A stretch of DNA of 64,000 bases from Kineococcus mangrovi (lineage in GTDB: Bacteria; Actinomycetota; Actinomycetes; Actinomycetales; Kineococcaceae): the NCBI RefSeq assembly GCF_041320705.1, contig NZ_JBGGTQ010000001.1, positions 589,317 to 653,316 of the forward strand, read 5' to 3'. Below are positions 61,009 through 64,000 of this stretch, piece by piece (position 1 is the first letter of the stretch; every line of letters starts with the position of its first letter). The notes beneath the pieces are model-generated. The model was not told the DNA's origin. It was given only the letters and a program-made list of their open reading frames with translations, and did no database searches. The position numbers were made by a program, and so were the translations under genes.

Positions 61009-61509
61009 GTGCCCACCCCGTTCTCGGAGCAGACGCGGTTCACCGCGCCACCGGCCACCGTGCACGCGGTGCTCGTCGACCCGGCCTTCCTGCGCGCCCG
61101 CGCCGAACGCTCCGGAGCCCTCGAGCACACCGAGTCCGTCACCGCGGACGGCGAGGTCGTCGTCGTCACGAGCGCCCGGACGGTGAGCACGGACGTGCTG
61201 CCCGCCGCCGCCGCCCGCTTCCTCGGCGGCACGGCGGTCGTCGAGCAGGTGGAGCGCTGGCACCCGGCGGCTACGGACGGCAGCCGCCGGTCGCACCTGA
61301 CCTTGACGATCCGCAACGCCCCCGTGACGCTGACGGCGTCGTCGGTCCTGGCACCCGAGGGGCCGGGCAGCGTCCACACCCTCGACGGCTCGCTCGACGT
61401 GCGGGTCCCGCTGCTCGGCGGGCAGGTCGAGCGGGCCGCCCTGCCGGGCCTGCTGCAGCTCGTGCGGTCGGAGTCGGCGCTGGCGCAGGAGTGGTCCACC
61501 GGGTCGTGA
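61009..61509 (+). CDS. DUF2505 family protein
   Basis: 166 residues. START/SRPBCC-like fold suggested by SEQTRFTAPPATVHAVLVDPAFLRARAE, VTADGEVVVVTSARTVSTDVLPAAAARFLGG and the LDGSLDVRVPLLGGQVERA strand with a C-terminal helix. The pattern fits DUF2505, common in actinobacteria, with unknown ligand. Starts from a leaderless promoter 98 bp from the divergent gdh. Confidence 0.8.
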   Translation: MPTPFSEQTRFTAPPATVHAVLVDPAFLRARAERSGALEHTESVTADGEVVVVTSARTVSTDVLPAAAARFLGGTAVVEQVERWHPAATDGSRRSHLTLTIRNAPVTLTASSVLAPEGPGSVHTLDGSLDVRVPLLGGQVERAALPGLLQLVRSESALAQEWSTGS

Positions 61510-61515
61510 ACCGGC

Positions 61516-62043
61516 TCAGGGGCCGACGCTGAGCAGGATCGGCAGCTCGCGCGCGTCGTACCAGAGCAGGTCGTGCCCCTCGCAGGCCTCGACCGTGAAC
61601 CGGGCGTCGTCGTCACCGGCGTCGGCGGCGGGCAGCGCGGCGACCGCCGCACGCACGTCCGCCTCGGCGTCACCGTCGTCGACGTGCACGCTGGCGAGGT
61701 CGTCGAGCGTGAGCGCGACGGTGAGCCGCACCCGTGAGCGCTCGGGAGCCGCCCAGCCGGTGCGCTCCACCTCGACGGCCGCGTCCGGGACGTCGAGCGC
61801 GAGGACCACCCGACGAGGTGCGGTGCCCGCGGTCTGCGCCGCCAGCAACCGGACCGACTCCCCCGCGGCGTCCGTCATCGCCACGTACTCCAGCTCCTCC
61901 TCCAGGTCGCGCGGGTCGGCGTCCGCGTAGTAGTCCCGGAGGGTGGGCGTCACGGCGTGCACGGTGACCGGCGCCACCGCGAGCTCTGCGGCGTCGGCGA
62001 GGCGGGCCAGAGCGGCGAGCGTCGTCGGCCAGTAGACGCGCAC
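61516..62043 (-). CDS. Conserved actinobacterial protein (DUF6912-like)
   Basis: 175 residues beginning RVYWPTTLAALARLADAAEL, with HAVTPTLRDYYADADPRDLEEELEYVAMTDAAGESVRLLA and a C-terminal acidic strand-rich part. The pattern fits a small actinobacterial family I believe is DUF6912; function unknown. GTG 62043 starts 2 nt past the stop of the upstream TPR gene, so the pair is co-transcribed. Confidence 0.7.
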   Translation of the reverse strand: MRVYWPTTLAALARLADAAELAVAPVTVHAVTPTLRDYYADADPRDLEEELEYVAMTDAAGESVRLLAAQTAGTAPRRVVLALDVPDAAVEVERTGWAAPERSRVRLTVALTLDDLASVHVDDGDAEADVRAAVAALPAADAGDDDARFTVEACEGHDLLWYDARELPILLSVGP

Positions 62044-62045
62044 GG

Positions 62046-63476
62046 TCAGCGCCCGTCCGTCGCGTCGTCCCCGTCGTGCGGCTGGTCGTCGCGGGCCTCG
62101 TCGGTGGTGTCGTCCTCGTCGTCCCACACCTCGTCGAAGACGATCCCGTCGATCTCGTCGAGCCGCTCGGCGGCGTCGGTCTCACCGTCGGCGTCCGCCT
62201 CGGCGGCCTTGACGAGCCAGTCGCGGGCCTCGCCCGCGCGCCCGACGGAGATCAGCGCGTCGGCGTAGGCGTACCAGAGCCTCGCGCGCCAGGGAGCGCG
62301 GCTGTTCGTGCGCAGCTGCGGGACCTGCAGCGAGACCACGGCGGCGTCGTGCTGGCCCAGGTCGTGCCGCGCCCCCGCCGCGACGATGAGCATCTCCACC
62401 TTCGCGGGCGTGTCCAGCCCAGCGACCTCGGGCGACGTCGCGAGGTCGAGCGCGCGCTCGGGGCGGCCCAGACCGCGCTCGCAGTCCGCCATGAGCGGCA
62501 GGTAGCCGTCGTCACCCGTCATGCGGCGGACGGTGCGCAGCTCCGCCAGGGCTTCACGGAAGTGGCCCGCCTTGTACGCGGCGATCCCGGCGGCCTCACG
62601 GACGGCGGCGATGCGCCCGCCGCGCTTCTGCGCCGCGAGGGCGTGCTGCCACGCCGCCTCGGGGTCGACGTCGACGAGCTGACCGCTGGCGACGAGGTGC
62701 TTGGCGACGACGTCGGCGCTCTCACCGGCGAGGCTCTGCAGCGCACGACGGACGTCGGGGGCCAGCTCCTTGCCCGTCACACCGTCCGGGATGCGCGGGC
62801 CGACGGGACGCGGCGGACGGGACTCCCGTCCACGGTCGGCCCCGGCGGAACGGACCGGCCCGCGGTCGGTGCGACGGGGGCGTTCGTCCCCGCGCTGCGG
62901 GCGGTCGCGGAACGGGCGGTCACCGCGATCGGGACGCGACCCCCGGTCCGGACGGCTCCCACCACCACGCGCACCGGGACGCTCCCCCGAACGGGCGTCG
63001 CCCCGAGGACCACCGCGGGAGCCGCTGCGGGCCTCGTCGCGGGGGGCGTCGCGGCGGAACGAGTCACGCTGCGGGCGGTCGGAGCGCAGGCGGTCTTCGC
63101 CGCCGCGTGGACGGTCCTCCCGGCGCGGTCGCGCGTCGTCGCGACGCGGACGTTCCGCACGGGGCCCGCGGTCCTCCCAGGGGCGGTCAGCACGACGGGC
63201 GCGCTCGTCCCGCTGGCGGTCACCGTAGGAACGCTGGACACGATCCCCCTGGCGCGCCGAGTCGTGCACCGGTCGACCAGGACGCTGGTCCTCCCCCTGG
63301 GACGAACGACGAGGACGGTCACGCTCGTACCGGTCTGCGCGCTCACCCCGGTCGGGGCGCTGCGGACCGTCGGAACGACCAGGACCACCGGAGCGGAAGC
63401 CGCCGGAACCACCACGGGCACCGCCGGTCGGACGACGCTCGCCGTTCCCGCGACCGCGCGAACCTGCTTCTGCCAT
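62046..63476 (-). CDS. Arg/Gly/Asp-rich N-terminus with C-terminal tetratricopeptide-like region
   Basis: 476 residues. Residues about 1-235 are a low-complexity, highly charged tract (repeated RGG, DRP, RRD, RPDRG) that should be disordered and could bind RNA. The C-terminal half is helical with TPR-like pairs (AAVREAAGIAAYKAGHFREALAELRTV, YLPLMADCERGLGRPERALDLA, RARLWYAYADALISVGRAGEARDWLVKAAE) and an acidic tail. Family members lie near rRNA operons or cell-cycle genes in actinobacteria; role unknown. ATG 63476 has GGGAGAT 6 nt upstream, preferred over upstream in-frame starts. Confidence 0.8.
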   Translation of the reverse strand: MAEAGSRGRGNGERRPTGGARGGSGGFRSGGPGRSDGPQRPDRGERADRYERDRPRRSSQGEDQRPGRPVHDSARQGDRVQRSYGDRQRDERARRADRPWEDRGPRAERPRRDDARPRREDRPRGGEDRLRSDRPQRDSFRRDAPRDEARSGSRGGPRGDARSGERPGARGGGSRPDRGSRPDRGDRPFRDRPQRGDERPRRTDRGPVRSAGADRGRESRPPRPVGPRIPDGVTGKELAPDVRRALQSLAGESADVVAKHLVASGQLVDVDPEAAWQHALAAQKRGGRIAAVREAAGIAAYKAGHFREALAELRTVRRMTGDDGYLPLMADCERGLGRPERALDLATSPEVAGLDTPAKVEMLIVAAGARHDLGQHDAAVVSLQVPQLRTNSRAPWRARLWYAYADALISVGRAGEARDWLVKAAEADADGETDAAERLDEIDGIVFDEVWDDEDDTTDEARDDQPHDGDDATDGR

Positions 63477-63578
63477 GCCGATCTCCCCACCGCCGCGCTG
63501 AGCACGGTTGTCCTCGTCACTGTTCACGTTGAGCTCGCCGAGCGAGCGGTCCAGCGTCTCACACGAGCCGGACACGAC

Positions 63579-63615
63579 GATGGGGAGCGACCTCCTCGCG
63601 GAGGTGCTCCCCATC
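63579..63615 (-). terminator. Terminator of the rRNA operon
   Basis: Strong hairpin GATGGGGAGC...GCTCCCCATC with an inner CCTCC/GGAGG stem. It is followed upstream by a second small hairpin CTCATC-N3-GATGAG (63620-63634) just after the 5S gene. Confidence 0.75.
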
Positions 63616-63634
63616 ACCCTCATCAAAGATGAGT

Positions 63635-63751
63635 GGCCGGCGGTGTCCTACTCTCCCACCCAGTCTCCCGAGCAGTACCATCGGCGCAGGTGGGCTTAGC
63701 TTCCGGGTTCGGAATGAGACCGGGCGTTTCCCCACCGCTATGACCACCGGA
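63635..63751 (-). rRNA. 5S ribosomal RNA
   Basis: 117 nt on the minus strand. It contains the conserved GTGGTCATAGCGGTGGGGAAACGCCCGG opening, CATTCCGAACCCGGAAGCTAAG and GATGGTACTG, and its ends pair (CCGG/CCGG). Boundaries are accurate to a few bases. Confidence 0.9.
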
Positions 63752-63889
63752 CCACATAGGCCAGGATCGAACTAGAGTTCTCTCCCGAGAACCACACAAT
63801 GGACGCGAACACTCAAGCAGTGTCATCAATGTTTGTCACACTCGCCTCACACCACCCACCACACTTGGTGGCAGCTGGTGCGTAGTAGA

Positions 63890-64000
63890 CAAGCGATCGG
63901 CCTATTAGTACCGGTCAGCTCCACAACTCGCTAGTCGCTGCTTCCACACCCGGCCTATCAACCCCGTCATCTCCAGGGAGCCTCCCACCCCAAAGGGGCA
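63890..64000 (-). rRNA. 23S ribosomal RNA, 3' end (continues beyond window)
   Basis: On the minus strand the terminal domain reads GAAGCAGCGACTAGCGAG and GGTACTAATAGGCCGATCG, the conserved 23S 3' end. The exact end is uncertain by several bases. The 138-bp spacer to 5S holds no tRNA. Confidence 0.88.

Overview
The window is very GC-rich (third codon positions almost all G or C, many GTG starts) and carries actinobacterial marker genes: whiB1 next to pdtaS, the large NAD-glutamate dehydrogenase, clpS-DUF2017-murI, a Tad pilus locus and a tmRNA with an ALAA-type tag. This fits a chromosome of a high-GC actinomycete; gene content suggests a Kineococcus-like member of the Kineosporiales, but that genus is an inference. 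The right end runs into an rRNA operon on the minus strand (5S complete, 3' end of 23S).

Layout. 1-5.1 kb: the end of a GGDEF-EAL protein, an ECF transporter A+T pair without its S component, an F420/FMN LLM oxidoreductase, and a decayed fucosidase/ROK-regulator pair. 5.2-7 kb: GH20 hexosaminidase. 7.1-9.6 kb: a fasciclin lipoprotein and a membrane molybdopterin oxidoreductase. 9.9-15 kb: a frameshifted MpaB/DUF2236 gene, GH125 mannosidase, OhrR-like MarR regulator, GH13 enzyme. 15-17.3 kb: zinc chaperone AztD and zinc-binding AztC, preceded by a Zur-like box. 17.3-21.7 kb: LysR regulator, a RidA-P450-GroES-DUF3618 cluster, bcp, tRNA-Leu. 21.8-24.8 kb: anti-sigma RskA, SigK and a second molybdopterin oxidoreductase. 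24.8-34.2 kb: rdgB-rph, an inserted AT-richer defence-type gene, murI-DUF2017-clpS, pncB-pncA and small genes. 34.2-43 kb: helicase, DUF3039, YqgE, a second Zur-box gene, PAS-GGDEF, tmRNA, smpB, ftsX-ftsE, prfB, SDR. 43-47.5 kb: Tad/Flp pilus operon. 47.6-53.7 kb: FHA-FtsK/EccC-like ATPase, GNAT, RsbW-SigF pair. 54-64 kb: whiB1, pdtaS, gdh, three small conserved genes, rRNA.

The most unusual object is at 26543-29312. One 774-residue protein with an N-terminal nuclease-like region and a NACHT-type STAND NTPase lies in a 2.46-kb segment that is much richer in A/T than its surroundings. The segment is bounded by a perfect 157-bp direct repeat, which is the 3' end of murI. It looks like a one-gene defence cassette recently placed at the 3' end of murI, leaving one intact murI and one displaced 51-codon remnant.

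Two regulatory circuits can be read from DNA. (1) sigK-rskA and both molybdopterin oxidoreductase genes share the motif [C/G]CATCC-N15/16-CCGAAG, which resembles the mycobacterial SigK promoter; the fasciclin gene behind the first oxidoreductase matches the fasciclin content of the mycobacterial SigK regulon. (2) Two near-identical GATAAnnGTTCTC boxes sit in the promoters of aztD-aztC and of an unknown 101-residue gene, suggesting common zinc (Zur) control. At least sixteen genes have a TANNNT -10 element 6-8 nt before the start codon and no leader, so leaderless transcription is common here and helps choose starts.
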